A stretch of 42,252 nt of DNA, from positions 1 through 42,252 of the forward strand of contig NZ_MUHU01000012.1 of assembly GCF_002105195.1 (NCBI RefSeq), given 5' to 3'. The position numbers and the translations under genes were made by a program. The DNA comes from Derxia lacustris (GTDB lineage: Bacteria; Pseudomonadota; Gammaproteobacteria; Burkholderiales; Burkholderiaceae_E). Under the pieces are notes generated by a model that saw only the letters and a program-made list of their open reading frames with translations, was not told the DNA's origin and did no database searches. Shown here one piece after another: positions 1-7,945 of the stretch (positions are counted from its first letter, which is position 1; every line of letters begins with the position of its first letter).

Positions 1-617
1 ACATACCCCCGCATCGCCAACCCCAGCACCACCCCATTCAACCCATGCCACGCAAAGTGGCTGCCCCACGGAAACGCCGCGCACACCGCCAGATCCACCG
101 AGCGCAGCACCAGCGACAGCGCAAACACCGCCCCCGCCGCCAGCAGCACACCGCGCTCGCGCCGCTGCGCACGCCAGTGCCACGCCCCCAGCCCCAGCAC
201 AAACGCCAGCGTCGGCGCATACCCAAGCGAGCCATTCAGCCAGCCCGCCGGCAGCGCCTCGCAGCCCACCGACGCCGCCAGAAACACCGCCACCAACCCC
301 GCCGTGCGCACCGCCGTCAGCCGCATCGCCTCGCGCGCATAGGCCAGCACAAACACCAGCTGGAACAGCGAGATCGGAATCACGTCGGCCAGCAGCGTCA
401 TGCGGTTGGCAAACAGGTGGAAAGCCGTGCTGCCGGCGCCGATCGCCACCAGCAGCGCCAGCAGCAGCCACGGCCCCAGGCCGGTCGCGCGCTCGCGCCG
501 CAGCAGCCGCCACACGGCAAACGCGGCGATGAAGAACGCCAGGTTCGACGCCGCGTTGAGCGGCTCGGCCCAAAGCCCGGCGTCGGTGCGCTCGCAGTAC
601 AGGTCGATGGCGTCCAT
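1..617 (-). CDS. Ceramidase-like (CREST superfamily) integral membrane protein, C-terminus outside window
   Basis: Reading leftward from ATG at 617 gives 205 codons with no stop before the window edge, so the C-terminus is missing. The protein is strongly hydrophobic with about six membrane segments. It has the signature blocks of the alkaline ceramidase/CREST family: EPLNAASNLAFF near residue 19, a GAGSTAFH block followed by ADVIPI, and SHFAWHGLNG near the end. The Ser, Asp and His residues in those blocks are the presumed zinc-hydrolase ligands of the family. Family members hydrolyse amide bonds in lipids, but the substrate here is unknown. It starts 4 bases after the stop of the acetolactate decarboxylase gene, so the two are probably cotranscribed. 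The family call rests on motif recognition only. Confidence 0.7.
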   Translation of the reverse strand, partial: MDAIDLYCERTDAGLWAEPLNAASNLAFFIAAFAVWRLLRRERATGLGPWLLLALLVAIGAGSTAFHLFANRMTLLADVIPISLFQLVFVLAYAREAMRLTAVRTAGLVAVFLAASVGCEALPAGWLNGSLGYAPTLAFVLGLGAWHWRAQRRERGVLLAAGAVFALSLVLRSVDLAVCAAFPWGSHFAWHGLNGVVLGLAMRGY

Positions 618-621
618 GGGG

Positions 622-1422
622 TCAGCGCGCGCCTTCGACCTTCTTCAGCTCGTCCTTGCGGTCGCGCGTCTGGTCGGCGCGGGCAAAGTCCTCGGTCGCG
701 GGCAGCTGCACTTCCAGCCGGTCGACCGGCGCCAGCTGGGCCACCGCCTTGGCCACGCCGAGCGTGAGCACATGGCCGCCGCGCTTGCGGTCGGCGGTCA
801 GGTAATGCCAGTGCCAGCCCGGCACGCTCACGCCCTTGGTAAAGCCCGGGCTGCGGATGCCGACCATCACGCCGTCGGTGGCGGCAAACCGGAACACCGA
901 CTGCGTCGGCACGATCTCGGCGAGCGGCTTGTAGGGCCGGGTCTGCGGCGCGATGGCGCGGGTGCTCACGTCGACAAAGGCGCCGTCGATGCGCACCGCG
1001 TGGAACAGGTTGAGATTGCCGAGCCGCGCGTCGAGCAGCGCTTCCAGGTCGCGCAGGCTGGCGATGTTGTCGAGCGCCAAGCTGGCCGCGGGCCGGAACG
1101 GCAGCACATAGGCCAGCGGCGTGCGGTCGCTGGCGGGCGCCAGTTCCACGCTGTCGTCGGCATGGACGTGATAGGCGCGGCCGTCGAGCAGCACCAGTTC
1201 GCCGTCGAGCCGGTTGAAGGTGCCGATGCCGAAATCGCCGTGGCGCAGCAGCTCGGCGATGGTCAGGTCGCCGTCGTAGGCGCCGGCCAGCAGCGCGTCG
1301 ATGGTCGAGTAGGCGTAGACGGCGGCGGGCGGCTCGGCGGCCTGTGCGGCGCCGAGCGCCGGCAGTGCGAGTGCGGCGGCCAGGCCGAGTGCGCGCAGGG
1401 CGTGTGCGGGATGAAATTTCAT
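622..1422 (-). CDS. budA: Alpha-acetolactate decarboxylase, exported form
   Basis: 266 residues. The enzyme converts 2-acetolactate to acetoin, diverting pyruvate-derived acetolactate away from valine/leucine synthesis. Residues 1-28 form a signal peptide ending AAQA, so the mature enzyme is probably periplasmic or secreted. The family motif GTFNRLDGE is at 67-75, and the zinc-binding histidines are in the PGWHWHYL block (H203, H205) and in GGH (H216). Length fits the family. An upstream in-frame extension to 1506 is open, but ATG at 1422 directly precedes the signal peptide and is preferred. No acetolactate synthase gene lies nearby. It is transcribed divergently from the ribbon-helix-helix gene at 1596; the 173-base gap between them should hold both promoters, but I see no clear operator. 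Confidence 0.9.
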   Translation of the reverse strand: MKFHPAHALRALGLAAALALPALGAAQAAEPPAAVYAYSTIDALLAGAYDGDLTIAELLRHGDFGIGTFNRLDGELVLLDGRAYHVHADDSVELAPASDRTPLAYVLPFRPAASLALDNIASLRDLEALLDARLGNLNLFHAVRIDGAFVDVSTRAIAPQTRPYKPLAEIVPTQSVFRFAATDGVMVGIRSPGFTKGVSVPGWHWHYLTADRKRGGHVLTLGVAKAVAQLAPVDRLEVQLPATEDFARADQTRDRKDELKKVEGAR

Positions 1423-1595
1423 GCGGTCTCCGGATCTGATGGTTGTCGGGCGCAGTGCGCCGGACCGGCATGACAGCACTGCCGTCGCGTACCCGCCAGG
1501 GCGCAAGCCACCGATCGGTCAGGTTTTTGCTGCGCCACAGCATCGCTTACAAATCCAGCCAAGCACCATCCACTTGGATGGTTTAAGGTCCGTCC

Positions 1596-2021
1596 ATGCC
1601 ACCCAAGACCAAATCCGCCCTCGTCCCGGCCAGCAAGCCGCTGGACGAAAAAATCACCATCAACCTCGGCTACGTCGATCTGGGCCAGATCGATCTGCTG
1701 GTGCAGGACGGCTTTTATGCCAACCGCACCGATCTCATCCGCACCGCCATCCGCAACCAGCTCGCCACGCATGCCGAGGCGGTCCGGCAGTCGGTGGCGC
1801 GGCGCACGCTGGTGCTCGGCATCCATCACTTCTCCGCGGCCGATCTGGCGGCGGTGCAGGCGGCCGGGCAGACGCTGCAAATCCGCGTGCTCGGGCTGGC
1901 GACCATCGCGCCCGATGTCACGCCCGAACTGGCGCTCGCCACCATCGATTCGGTGGTGGTCCTGGGTGCGCTGCATGCGAGTCCGGCGGTCAAGGCCGCC
2001 CTCGCCGCGCGCATCCGCTGA
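1596..2021 (+). CDS. Ribbon-helix-helix (CopG/Arc-type) transcriptional regulator
   Basis: 141 residues. Residues ~18-57 have the ribbon-helix-helix pattern: a basic beta strand (EKITINLGYVDL), a helix beginning LGQIDLLV, a turn, then NRTDLIRTAIRNQL. The C-terminal ~80 residues form a conserved companion domain containing LGIHHF. Proteins of this shape are dimeric DNA-binding regulators. It sits 20 bases upstream of the PHB-depolymerase-type esterase on the same strand, so it probably belongs to that transcription unit and may regulate it, and perhaps the divergent budA as well. Regulation is inferred from position only. The start ATG at 1596 leaves a short, variable N-terminal tail before the ribbon strand. 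Confidence 0.85.
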   Translation: MPPKTKSALVPASKPLDEKITINLGYVDLGQIDLLVQDGFYANRTDLIRTAIRNQLATHAEAVRQSVARRTLVLGIHHFSAADLAAVQAAGQTLQIRVLGLATIAPDVTPELALATIDSVVVLGALHASPAVKAALAARIR

Positions 2022-2041
2022 ACCTCTCTCCAAGGCATTCC

Positions 2042-3115
2042 ATGAACTCGCTGCTCAACAAGCTGATGTCCGAAGCCACGCGGCTGACCCAGGCCGGCAA
2101 TCTCCAGGCCGCCACCGAAGCGATCAAGTCGGCGCTCGCGGCGCATCTGCCCGGCATGTCCGGCCATGACGACCGCACCGTCGACGTGCAGGCGCGCGAG
2201 GTGGGCGGCGCCGCGGCCCGCGTGGGCACGGCCGGCGCGACCGGCGCAGCCGACGCCCAGCCGGCCGCCGCCGCCGGCCGCTTCATCGACGGCGGCTATG
2301 GCGATGCCAACGGCTCGCGCGAATACAAGCTGTTCATTCCGCCCGGCGCCGGCCAGGGTCGCGCGCTGCCGCTGGTAGTGATGCTGCACGGCTGCACCCA
2401 GGACGCCGACGACTTCGCGACCGGCACCCGCATGAATCAGCTGGCGCTGGCCGGCGATGTGTTCGTGCTGTATCCGCGCCAGTCGCGCAAGGCCAACGGC
2501 ACGCGCTGCTGGAACTGGTTTGTGCCGGCGCATCAGCAGCGCGGCGCGGGCGAGCCGGCGGTCATCGCCGGCATGACGCGCGCGGTGATGAAGGAGCACG
2601 GCATCGATCCGGCGCGCGTGTACGTGGCCGGGCTGTCGGCCGGCGGCGCGATGGCGGCGATCTGCGGCGCGGCCTATCCCGAGCTGTTTGCGGCGGTCGG
2701 CGTGCATTCGGGTCTGCCGGTGGGCGCGGCCAGCGATGCCGGCTCGGCCTTTGCCGCGATGAGCGGCGGCGCGCCGGTGCATGCACGGCCGCAGCACGCG
2801 CCGCCGACCATCGTCTTCCACGGCGATCAGGACTCGACGGTGAGCCCGATCAACGGTGAGCGGGTGGCGGCGGCCAGCGCCGGTGGCCTCGCGCCCGAGC
2901 GGGTGCTGGGCAGCGCCGGCCATCGCGACATCACGCGGCGCCTGTGGCGCGATGGCGCCGGCCGCGTGGTGACCGAGCACTGGCTGGTGCATGGCGAAGG
3001 CCATGCGTGGCTGGGCGGCGATGCGCGCGGCAGCTATGCCAGCGCCGCCGGACCCGATGCGTCGAAGGAGATGCTGCGGTTTTTTCTGGAGCATCGGCTG
3101 GCAGGCGACCGATAA
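2042..3115 (+). CDS. PHB depolymerase family esterase (alpha/beta hydrolase)
   Basis: 357 residues. The core resembles the esterase PHB depolymerase family: oxyanion region VVMLHGCTQ (~113-120), lipase box GLSAGG with presumed nucleophile S199, an acidic block FHGDQDSTV (~259-267) supplying the Asp, and a C-terminal VHGEGHAWLGG supplying the His. The conserved CWNWF segment (~156-160) is typical of this family. There is no obvious signal peptide, so an intracellular role is likely. Residues 50-80 are an Ala/Gly-rich linker between a short helical N-terminus and the hydrolase core. The natural substrate could be polyhydroxybutyrate or another short-chain ester. ATG at 2042 is used because it follows the regulator by 20 bases with an AAGG upstream; a longer open frame reaching back to 1421 overlaps the regulator gene and is rejected. 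Confidence 0.87.
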   Translation: MNSLLNKLMSEATRLTQAGNLQAATEAIKSALAAHLPGMSGHDDRTVDVQAREVGGAAARVGTAGATGAADAQPAAAAGRFIDGGYGDANGSREYKLFIPPGAGQGRALPLVVMLHGCTQDADDFATGTRMNQLALAGDVFVLYPRQSRKANGTRCWNWFVPAHQQRGAGEPAVIAGMTRAVMKEHGIDPARVYVAGLSAGGAMAAICGAAYPELFAAVGVHSGLPVGAASDAGSAFAAMSGGAPVHARPQHAPPTIVFHGDQDSTVSPINGERVAAASAGGLAPERVLGSAGHRDITRRLWRDGAGRVVTEHWLVHGEGHAWLGGDARGSYASAAGPDASKEMLRFFLEHRLAGDR

Positions 3116-3139
3116 CGGTCGGCACCGCGAGCCAGCGGG

Positions 3140-3946
3140 TCAATTTGCCGGCAATCGCCCACTGCCGGGTTCGTATGAGGTACAGGCCACCAGGCGATAG
3201 TGCTTTTCGCTTTTGATCCGAAGCTCGCCTTCTTGAACGACCAATTCAAAAAGTGCGATCACTTCTTTCGGGAGAAACTGCGCTGAAATCAGGCGGCACT
3301 TGAGATCGGGGAATTTCTGCTGGCAAAAGACCAAATCCTGCATTGTCTGCACCACACCGATCTGATCCTTGCCGCCCTTGGCCTGCACCGGAATCACATA
3401 GTGACTCCCTTCCGTATCCACACCCACATACAACTCATCGATTTCGATTTGCGCCCGACCGCCGTCGGCAAGAATCGTCGTTCTGAGATGATTCTGCAAA
3501 CTGTAGGTCGCGACCGAAAGAAAGATATCGATCAAGCGGTTGTACCGGAGCTTGGCCAATAGCGCCTGTTCATCCGACTGCGTATATCGCAATACGATTT
3601 CAGGAGTGGCGTCGGGAATATCGATCGCCACAAGCCCCATTTGCGGGACGATCCTGCTGATTTTGTCGAGCCTGAACCGATAGGTAGATTGTCCGTGCAG
3701 CTCGATGATCCACTCCTTGCCTTCGGTCGCCGTCGCCAAAATGGATTTTGGAAACGCCCTCCGGAAACGGAATGTATAAAGCACATCGCCAAGATTGGCT
3801 GGCGGTGGATATCCAAGCTCAATCGCTGCGCTTGTAAACTCCGACCGATCGAACTCGAACGATTGAAGCCCATCTCGATAATGCCGATGGAAAATCATTT
3901 CGATGATTTTCCCGTAAACACCGATGGGTTTGCTTTTAGTAACCAT
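3140..3946 (-). CDS. Putative Type II restriction endonuclease of the R-M cassette
   Basis: 268 residues. The start ATG at 3946 overlaps the last 11 bases of the methyltransferase gene. I do not recognise the exact family. A plausible PD-(D/E)XK-type core lies at about 168-190: acidic residues in EIDELYVGVD followed by VIPVQAKGGKD, giving D170 or D177 and a Q188-x-K190 pair. The Gln in place of the usual Glu/Asp is tolerated in some restriction enzymes. Position directly behind a C5 methyltransferase and vsr strongly suggests the cognate restriction enzyme; the cut site cannot be read from sequence. GC and codon use are clearly lower than in flanking genes, as in the rest of the cassette. It converges on the esterase gene with a 24-base gap. 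Confidence 0.75.
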   Translation of the reverse strand: MVTKSKPIGVYGKIIEMIFHRHYRDGLQSFEFDRSEFTSAAIELGYPPPANLGDVLYTFRFRRAFPKSILATATEGKEWIIELHGQSTYRFRLDKISRIVPQMGLVAIDIPDATPEIVLRYTQSDEQALLAKLRYNRLIDIFLSVATYSLQNHLRTTILADGGRAQIEIDELYVGVDTEGSHYVIPVQAKGGKDQIGVVQTMQDLVFCQQKFPDLKCRLISAQFLPKEVIALFELVVQEGELRIKSEKHYRLVACTSYEPGSGRLPAN

Positions 3947-5228
3947 AATCCATAGATATTTGCGTGGAGTTCCGTTCGTCCTGCACCGCATCGCGTCGAA
4001 TGCGATTGGCGATCGGACTTTTTTCAAGCCCGAACTTTGCAACGGCTTCGACCATGCTGAGATTCAGCAGCGTTTCTTCCCCCAAAGGAAGCATCCGCTC
4101 GGGCTTGATCGGTACAATTCCCAAGGTTTTCATCACTTCACGCCCCACCGCTCGCGCCAAAAGTGGCGGGACGGAATTACCGATTTGCCTGAAGCCATGC
4201 CATTTTGTGGAATGAAAACGAAACCAGTCGGGATATGAATGCAGCCGAGCGGCTTCCCGCACGGTGATGACTCGGTCGTAAATCGGATGAATCGGACGCG
4301 GCGACGTGAATGCGCCTCTCGCGGAGTCGGTGCCCGCACGCAGCGTGTTGCACAGCCCATTCGGATCGAGTTTCAGAAACCGGCTGATCGCTTCGACTTT
4401 GCCGGGCTGAGTCGCCGAAAATCTCTGGCGCGACAGTTCGGTGTGCTCGGTGCGCATGCTGGATGTGAGGAGCGTCCGATCCCATTGGCGCGGATAGGAA
4501 AAATCGCTGTCGTCCGTTTCGGTGCCCTGCAATTTTCCGGCATAGGTCGAGCCTGACTTCTTTTTTATCTTTACCCAGTCGCGATAGCTCAATTCAGCGA
4601 AATCGTCGGCATTGGGCAAGTCGAGAATCGCCTCGCCGACCGTCGTCCGCCCGGAGGGCTCCGGATACTCAGGCAATGCCTGATCTGCGCGAGCGGCCAC
4701 AAGAAAAAGCCGCTTGCGATCTTGCGGAGTGCCGTAGTCCGCAGCGTTCAAGACCCGATACGGTTGAATGACCCGATAACCGTGACTTTCCAGCGCCTCG
4801 ATGATTTCAGAAAGAAATTTCTTGTGCGCACCGAATGTCAGCCCGCGCACATTCTCGAACACTGCGTATTTCGGACGAAGCTCGCCAACGATGCGGCAGT
4901 AGTGATAGACGAGCTTGTTGCGCTCATCGTCCAATGCCCGCTTGCCGATCGTCGAAAACCCCTGACAGGGTGCACCGCCGCACACAAGATCGATATCTCG
5001 TTCGCCCAGTTGCGCCAGCGCTCGAATACTTTCGCCGGTCAATTCGACCACGCTTTGGCAAATCGTGGCTGCATGCGGGAAATTGTAATGATGAACCCCG
5101 CAATGAATCGGGTCGATCTCGACCGCTGCGGCGATATCGAAACCCGCCTGCTCCATTCCGAGACTGAGTCCACCTGCACCGGCAAAAAGATCGATCGCGA
5201 TCGGTCGTTGAACTGCTGTCGCCGTCAT
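3936..5228 (-). CDS. DNA (cytosine-5-)-methyltransferase
   Basis: 430 residues, with the C5 methyltransferase motifs in order. Motif I is DLFAGAGGLSLG (~13-24). Motif IV is GGAPCQGFS with catalytic C88. Motif VI is ENVRG (125-129). Motif VIII is QDRKRLFLVA (~169-178). Motifs IX and X follow in the C-terminal half, ending with RQIGNSVPPLLA. The variable target-recognition region lies between VIII and IX. The enzyme methylates C5 of cytosine in the cassette's recognition site, protecting host DNA. The start codon overlaps the vsr stop (ATGA, 5225-5228) and the 3' end overlaps the endonuclease start, so the three genes form one translationally coupled operon. No controller protein gene is present. 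Confidence 0.95.
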   Translation of the reverse strand: MTATAVQRPIAIDLFAGAGGLSLGMEQAGFDIAAAVEIDPIHCGVHHYNFPHAATICQSVVELTGESIRALAQLGERDIDLVCGGAPCQGFSTIGKRALDDERNKLVYHYCRIVGELRPKYAVFENVRGLTFGAHKKFLSEIIEALESHGYRVIQPYRVLNAADYGTPQDRKRLFLVAARADQALPEYPEPSGRTTVGEAILDLPNADDFAELSYRDWVKIKKKSGSTYAGKLQGTETDDSDFSYPRQWDRTLLTSSMRTEHTELSRQRFSATQPGKVEAISRFLKLDPNGLCNTLRAGTDSARGAFTSPRPIHPIYDRVITVREAARLHSYPDWFRFHSTKWHGFRQIGNSVPPLLARAVGREVMKTLGIVPIKPERMLPLGEETLLNLSMVEAVAKFGLEKSPIANRIRRDAVQDERNSTQISMDYGY

Positions 5229-5638
5229 TGCTCCTCCAAAAACCTCACGACATCGCCGATCGCTCGTTCGATATCTTTCAATTCACATTGCCACACGATG
5301 TGGCACTTCCATCCGGCAGCTTCAAGGTCTGCAATGTCGCGCTCGTCACGCGCCAAATTGCGAGCGAACTTGTCGCGCCAGAATTGCGTTCGTGTCTTGG
5401 GCATCGTCGCGAATCGGCAATTTTCATGTCGATGCCAGAAACACCCATGAACAAAAACGACTTTCTTGCGACCGGGAAAAACGATGTCGGGTCGACCGGG
5501 CAATTTGGCAGCGTGCAGGCGATAACGGTAGCCAAGTGCATGAAGGCGTTTTCGCACAGCAAGTTCCGGCCCGGAATTCTGCGGATGTACAGCGGCCATG
5601 ATGGCGCTGCGCACAACGGGCGGAACGTGATCTGTCAT
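5225..5638 (-). CDS. vsr: Very short patch repair endonuclease Vsr
   Basis: 137 residues, the usual Vsr length. Vsr nicks 5' of the T in T:G mismatches arising from deamination of 5-methylcytosine, so it limits mutations caused by the adjacent C5 methyltransferase. Key residues align with the E. coli enzyme even in numbering: E25 in NSGPE, D51 in GRPDIVF, H64 and H69 in VHGCFWHRH. The zinc-site region contains C66 and C73. The start at 5638 is the ATG immediately before the conserved N-terminus; longer upstream frames are GC-rich shadows of the transglutaminase gene. It is the first gene of the cassette, and a promoter must lie in the short gap 5639-5720. Confidence 0.95.
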   Translation of the reverse strand: MTDHVPPVVRSAIMAAVHPQNSGPELAVRKRLHALGYRYRLHAAKLPGRPDIVFPGRKKVVFVHGCFWHRHENCRFATMPKTRTQFWRDKFARNLARDERDIADLEAAGWKCHIVWQCELKDIERAIGDVVRFLEEQ

Positions 5639-5696
5639 GGGCGGCGAGTCTAGCCGGCCCTTCAGATGCAGCGACAACCGAATGGATTCAGGGATT

Positions 5697-5715
5697 CGCC
5701 GGGCCGAACCCGGCG
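5697..5715 (-). terminator. GC-rich hairpin after the transglutaminase gene
   Basis: CGCCGGG, a 5-base loop, then CCCGGCG: perfect 7-bp arms beginning six bases after the transglutaminase stop codon (minus strand). There is no T-tract, so it is not a classical intrinsic terminator. It may still protect or end the transcript before the R-M cassette. It also marks the sharp change from high to lower GC. Confidence 0.4.
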
Positions 5716-5720
5716 CCGCC

Positions 5721-6611
5721 TCAGGCCTGCGCGAACGCCAGACCGCCGCCGTCGTCGGTCGACAGCGCCCGATCGCTCGGCAGCGGCACGATGGCATCGC
5801 CGTCGTCGCCGGCCACCGCGCGGATGCGCACCACCGGCGGGCCCGAGCGGATCGCGCCGAAGATGGTGGCGAATGCCGCATCGGCGGCATCGCGGCCGGT
5901 GGCGATGCGCACAAAGCCCATCGGCATCGCCGTGCCCGACGGATCGAACAGATACCAGCGATGGCTCAGATAGACCTCCACATAGGCGTGGAAGTCGGGC
6001 GGGCCGAGCACCGGATCGGCGCCGTAGTCGAGCCCGGTCGCAAACCGCGCCGGGATGTTGACCGCGCGGCACAGCGCAATCATCAGATGCGCGAAATCGC
6101 GGCACACGCCCACGCGGGTGCGTGCCGTGTCGCAGGCGGTGGTGGTGCTGAGCGAGCTGGCCGAGCGGAAGGTCACGCGCTTGGTGACCCAGTCGCGGAT
6201 CGCGGCCACACGGCCATAGCCACGCGGCAGCGTGCCGAATTCCTGCACGCCGAGCTGATGCAGCACATCCGATTCGCAATAGCGGCTCGGGTACAGATAG
6301 GTGAGCACATTGGCCGGCAGCGCATCGATCGGCACCTCGGACAGCCGCTCGGGCGACTCGACGTGATGCGCGATCGCCACCGTGGCGGCATAGCGGATCG
6401 ACAGCTGGCCGGCATCGGCATGCAGCTGCATCACCCGGGTGCGGGTCAGCGGATGCTCATGCACGCGCGGCGAGACCGGCTGGCTGATGACGAGCGATTC
6501 GTCGCTCAGGCGCTGACGCGGCGTGCGCGCGGCATGGATGCCGAGGATGAAGTCGGCGCCCGGGGCGAGCACGTCGTAGTCGAGATCGACCGTGTAGCGC
6601 AGATTGACCAT
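5721..6611 (-). CDS. Transglutaminase-like cysteine protease family protein
   Basis: 296 residues. The N-terminal ~130 residues match the beta-rich domain that precedes bacterial transglutaminase-like cores. The core has the catalytic triad: C170 in TRVGVCRDFAH, H208 in DFHAYVEVYL and D223 in LFDPSG. Proteins of this type are usually thought to be cytoplasmic cysteine proteases or amidases rather than true cross-linkers; the substrate is unknown. There is no signal peptide. ATG at 6611 begins the conserved NLRYTVDLDYD strand; upstream extension would run through the neighbouring small gene. It follows the 84-residue gene by 8 bases and is probably cotranscribed with it. Confidence 0.85.
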   Translation of the reverse strand: MVNLRYTVDLDYDVLAPGADFILGIHAARTPRQRLSDESLVISQPVSPRVHEHPLTRTRVMQLHADAGQLSIRYAATVAIAHHVESPERLSEVPIDALPANVLTYLYPSRYCESDVLHQLGVQEFGTLPRGYGRVAAIRDWVTKRVTFRSASSLSTTTACDTARTRVGVCRDFAHLMIALCRAVNIPARFATGLDYGADPVLGPPDFHAYVEVYLSHRWYLFDPSGTAMPMGFVRIATGRDAADAAFATIFGAIRSGPPVVRIRAVAGDDGDAIVPLPSDRALSTDDGGGLAFAQA

Positions 6612-6619
6612 CGGCTTCC

Positions 6620-6874
6620 TTAGCAGCTGAAGGCGTCGGGACGGCAGCCGGCGCGGGCCCAGTCGAGGCCCTGGTCGCGCGCATAGTCGTGCGCGGCATG
6701 GTCGGAGTCGAAGCGTTCGTCGAAGCGGATGAGACGGCCGGTGGTGGCGCTGCCCTGGCCGCTGCGGATGGCGACGCTGGCGCGATAGCGGCCGTCTTCC
6801 ATGCGCTGGGACAGCGAGCGCAGCGAGAACGGGCCGATGGAAAACTGATGATGTTGCGAAGTCACTGAGAACAA
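6620..6874 (-). CDS. Small conserved hypothetical protein upstream of the transglutaminase gene
   Basis: 84 residues from a TTG at 6874, or 81 from a GTG at 6865; no ATG is available before residue 25. The sequence has natural composition and a recognisable compact fold pattern: beta strands around FSIGPFSLRSL and YRASVAIRSGQGS, then a helix with AAHDYARDQGLDWARA, and a terminal Cys pair (C77, C84). I do not recognise a named domain. It lies 8 bases before the transglutaminase start on the same strand, so the pair is probably an operon. The start codon is the main uncertainty. Confidence 0.65.
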   Translation of the reverse strand: MFSVTSQHHQFSIGPFSLRSLSQRMEDGRYRASVAIRSGQGSATTGRLIRFDERFDSDHAAHDYARDQGLDWARAGCRPDAFSC

Positions 6875-7231
6875 TTCTGTCGCCGCTTTGGCGACTCAAG
6901 CGAAAAGGTGGCTACCCGCTGGCCACCGGTGCCATCCATGCCCTGCGGCCGGCGCGGTGATGCCGCGCGCGGGCCGGTTCGCGCCGTTTGGGTGCGAGGG
7001 AGACATGAAGGGAAGAGGGTTTGCTTGCCGGCCGGGCCTGCCATTGCGGCGGGCGGCTGGCTTGCGAATGCCGGGTTCGACTCGCGGCTTCGACGCGGAA
7101 GCCGGGCTCCACAGTGGGGGAGTGAAGCGGTCGATGTCGCAATGCGATGGTGCAGGGTAACAGGCTTGCCGCGACGTGTTACCCGAAGTTGCGACCGGAT
7201 GTGTGCCCGGTGGCGCGAATTGGCTGCGACT
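6875..7231 (-). other. 357-base gap without a convincing gene
   Basis: No open frame here has natural protein composition on either strand; the short frames present are Arg/Pro/Gly-rich shadows. The stretch must hold the promoter for the small gene and transglutaminase, and the 3' end of the phnF unit. The one clear structure is the inverted repeat at 7155-7184, listed separately. Confidence 0.5.
7155..7184. repeat. Perfect inverted repeat GGGTAACA-N14-TGTTACCC
   Basis: Eight-base perfect arms with a 14-base loop, 48 bases beyond the stop of the 2H phosphoesterase gene. It could fold as a transcript-end hairpin, or be a binding site serving the small-gene promoter to its left. There is no T-tract. 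The AT content of the arms is unusual for this GC-rich region. Confidence 0.45.
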
Positions 7232-7945
7232 TCAGCCGAGCGCGATGCGCTGCGCGAGCCGGAACGGCGCGCCCGGCGCCGGCTCGACAAAGACGCAGAC
7301 CGCATCGCAGGCGAGCGGGACGGCGAGCGCGGCCGCGAAATGCGCCTGCGCGGCGGCCAGCAGGCGCTGGCGCGTGTGGGGATCGTCGGCCGGCAGGCGG
7401 TCGGTGAGCGTGAGGTGGAAACGCCAGCGCCCGAGCACATGCGGATAGCCCCAGCGGTCGAGCAGTTGGCGCTGTTCATCATCGAGCGGCTGACGCAGGC
7501 GGCGTGCCAGCTCGCCGGCGCCGGGCGCGGCGCGAAATCCGTCGAGCGCGCGCACGCAGTCGTCGGCCAGCGCATGCAGCTCGGCGCAGCGGGTGCCGGG
7601 CTGGGGGCGCAGCGCGAGAAAGCCATCCAGCTCGGCGACCGCGAGCGGCGGCAGCGCGAACGGCGCATGGCGCGCGGCGAGTGCGCGCACGGCTTGCAGC
7701 AGCTCGGCCGGGCTGTGGTCGGCGCGCAGCGCGAACGGCGGCTTGAGCGTGGCGTGGAAGCCGTAGCGCCAGGGATCGCGCGCATGCGGCGGCGGGGCGG
7801 CGGGCGCGGTGGCGGCATCCGCAAGCGCGCCGGCGGCAGCCTCGGCGGCGCAGTCGCGCCCGAGCCAGTCGCAGCCGGCGCGCCAGAGCGGATGCGCCTC
7901 GGCCGGCGCGAAATACAGCGCATGGCGCAGCGGCGGCGCGCTCAT
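7232..7945 (-). CDS. DUF1045 phosphonate-associated protein, 2H phosphoesterase fold
   Basis: 237 residues. Two HxT motifs define the 2H phosphoesterase superfamily: YGFHATLKPPF in the N-terminal half and RFHLTLTDRL in the C-terminal half. The family is found almost only in phosphonate operons. Enzymes of this superfamily open cyclic nucleotide or ribose phosphates. Here it overlaps phnF by ATGA (7942-7945), so it is coregulated with C-P lyase. Since phnP, the usual cyclic-ribose-phosphate phosphodiesterase, is absent from the window, acting on 5-phosphoribosyl 1,2-cyclic phosphate is a reasonable inference but unproven. Confidence 0.85.
   Translation of the reverse strand: MSAPPLRHALYFAPAEAHPLWRAGCDWLGRDCAAEAAAGALADAATAPAAPPPHARDPWRYGFHATLKPPFALRADHSPAELLQAVRALAARHAPFALPPLAVAELDGFLALRPQPGTRCAELHALADDCVRALDGFRAAPGAGELARRLRQPLDDEQRQLLDRWGYPHVLGRWRFHLTLTDRLPADDPHTRQRLLAAAQAHFAAALAVPLACDAVCVFVEPAPGAPFRLAQRIALG

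Noticed and set aside
3140..6874. Controller (C) protein gene for the restriction-modification cassette
   Set aside because: No helix-turn-helix ORF is present in or beside the cassette; the small gene at 6620-6874 lacks such a motif and belongs with the transglutaminase.
6888..7160. Possible 90-codon gene in the gap before the 2H gene
   Set aside because: Composition is Arg/Gly/Pro-rich, with no ribosome site and no natural protein pattern.
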